Of a DNA stretch of 5,526 nt, positions 5,336-5,526 are shown piece by piece. Where the stretch lies: the NCBI GenBank assembly GCA_013205645.1, contig JABMMH010000381.1:1-5526 (forward strand), written 5' to 3'. The stretch comes from Polaromonas sp. GTDB taxonomy: Bacteria; Pseudomonadota; Gammaproteobacteria; Burkholderiales; Burkholderiaceae_C. The position numbers and the translations under genes are program-made. The notes under the pieces are model-generated. The model was not told the DNA's origin, did not search any database, and was given only the letters and a program-made list of their open reading frames with translations. The stretch's first letter is position 1, and each line of letters opens with the position of its first letter.

Positions 5336-5526
5336 ATGAACATCACAAAACGCTTGGTATTTCTCGCGGCGGCTGCCGCTGGTCTGCTTGCCTTGGCGGC
5401 CTTGCCGGCCCGGGCCGCGGACAACTTTCCTAGCAAACCCATCCAGCTGGTCATCCCGTTCGCCCCGGGGGATACCGACAACATGCTGCGTCCATTCGCC
5501 GAAAAAATGGGTGAGTTCCTTGGCCA
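5336..5526 (+). CDS. Bug/TctC-family periplasmic solute-binding protein, N-terminal part (runs off window)
   Basis: The first 63 codons are visible. A Sec signal peptide is clear: NITKR, a long hydrophobic core (about 7-23) and a cleavage site after ARA (25-27), giving a mature start at ADNFPSKPIQLV. The strand IQLVIPFAPG (36-45) is the typical opening of tripartite tricarboxylate transporter (TTT) receptors, which capture carboxylates in the periplasm. The next part, DTDNMLRPFAEKMGEFLG (46-63), replaces the common GGxxDxxAR loop but keeps the following helix pattern. AAGGAGA (5324-5330) lies 5 nt before the ATG. The gene follows the second SDR by 30 bp on the same strand, so it is probably co-transcribed and imports the compound the SDRs act on, likely a carboxylate. 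Whether tctA/tctB membrane genes follow is outside the window. Confidence 0.85.
   Translation, partial: MNITKRLVFLAAAAAGLLALAALPARAADNFPSKPIQLVIPFAPGDTDNMLRPFAEKMGEFLG

Overview
The window looks like a chromosomal catabolic and stress locus from a betaproteobacterium, probably Burkholderiales (Comamonadaceae-like, e.g. the Rhodoferax/Polaromonas type). The evidence is GC-rich coding sequence with strong GC3 bias, a Bug/TctC-type periplasmic receptor (a family greatly expanded in that order), and the style of the TetR, SDR and HpaB-family proteins. The genus is inferred, not demonstrated.

Left block (1-1892): the N-terminus of a TetR-family regulator runs leftwards off the window, divergent from a 544-residue flavoprotein of the 4-hydroxyphenylacetate 3-hydroxylase / 4-hydroxybutyryl-CoA dehydratase superfamily. 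The short spacer between them holds a compact control site: an 8+1+8 bp perfect palindrome that contains the -35 hexamers of two overlapping divergent promoters. The flavoprotein aligns along its length with clostridial 4-hydroxybutyryl-CoA dehydratase. However, it appears to lack two of the four iron-sulfur ligands and the known catalytic residues, and it carries an additional cysteine-bearing C-terminal tail.

Middle block (1893-3692): two exported proteins are encoded tail to tail, a CHRD-domain protein (+) and a lipoprotein Cu/Zn superoxide dismutase, SodC (-). Upstream of sodC on the same strand is a frameshifted remnant of a photolyase/cryptochrome-type FAD-binding domain. The following ~350 bp hold no convincing gene.

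Right block (3693-5526): a tightly packed operon on the + strand holds two tandem, related short-chain dehydrogenases (8 bp apart), followed 30 bp later by the start of a Bug/TctC substrate-binding protein that runs off the window. Both SDRs share an unusual expanded glycine-rich cofactor loop.

Together, the TetR-controlled flavoenzyme, the paired SDRs and the solute receptor suggest uptake and oxidation of an organic acid or CoA-linked substrate whose identity cannot be read from the sequence. The SodC/CHRD pair between them appears to be an unrelated envelope stress module, although a shared regulon is not excluded.
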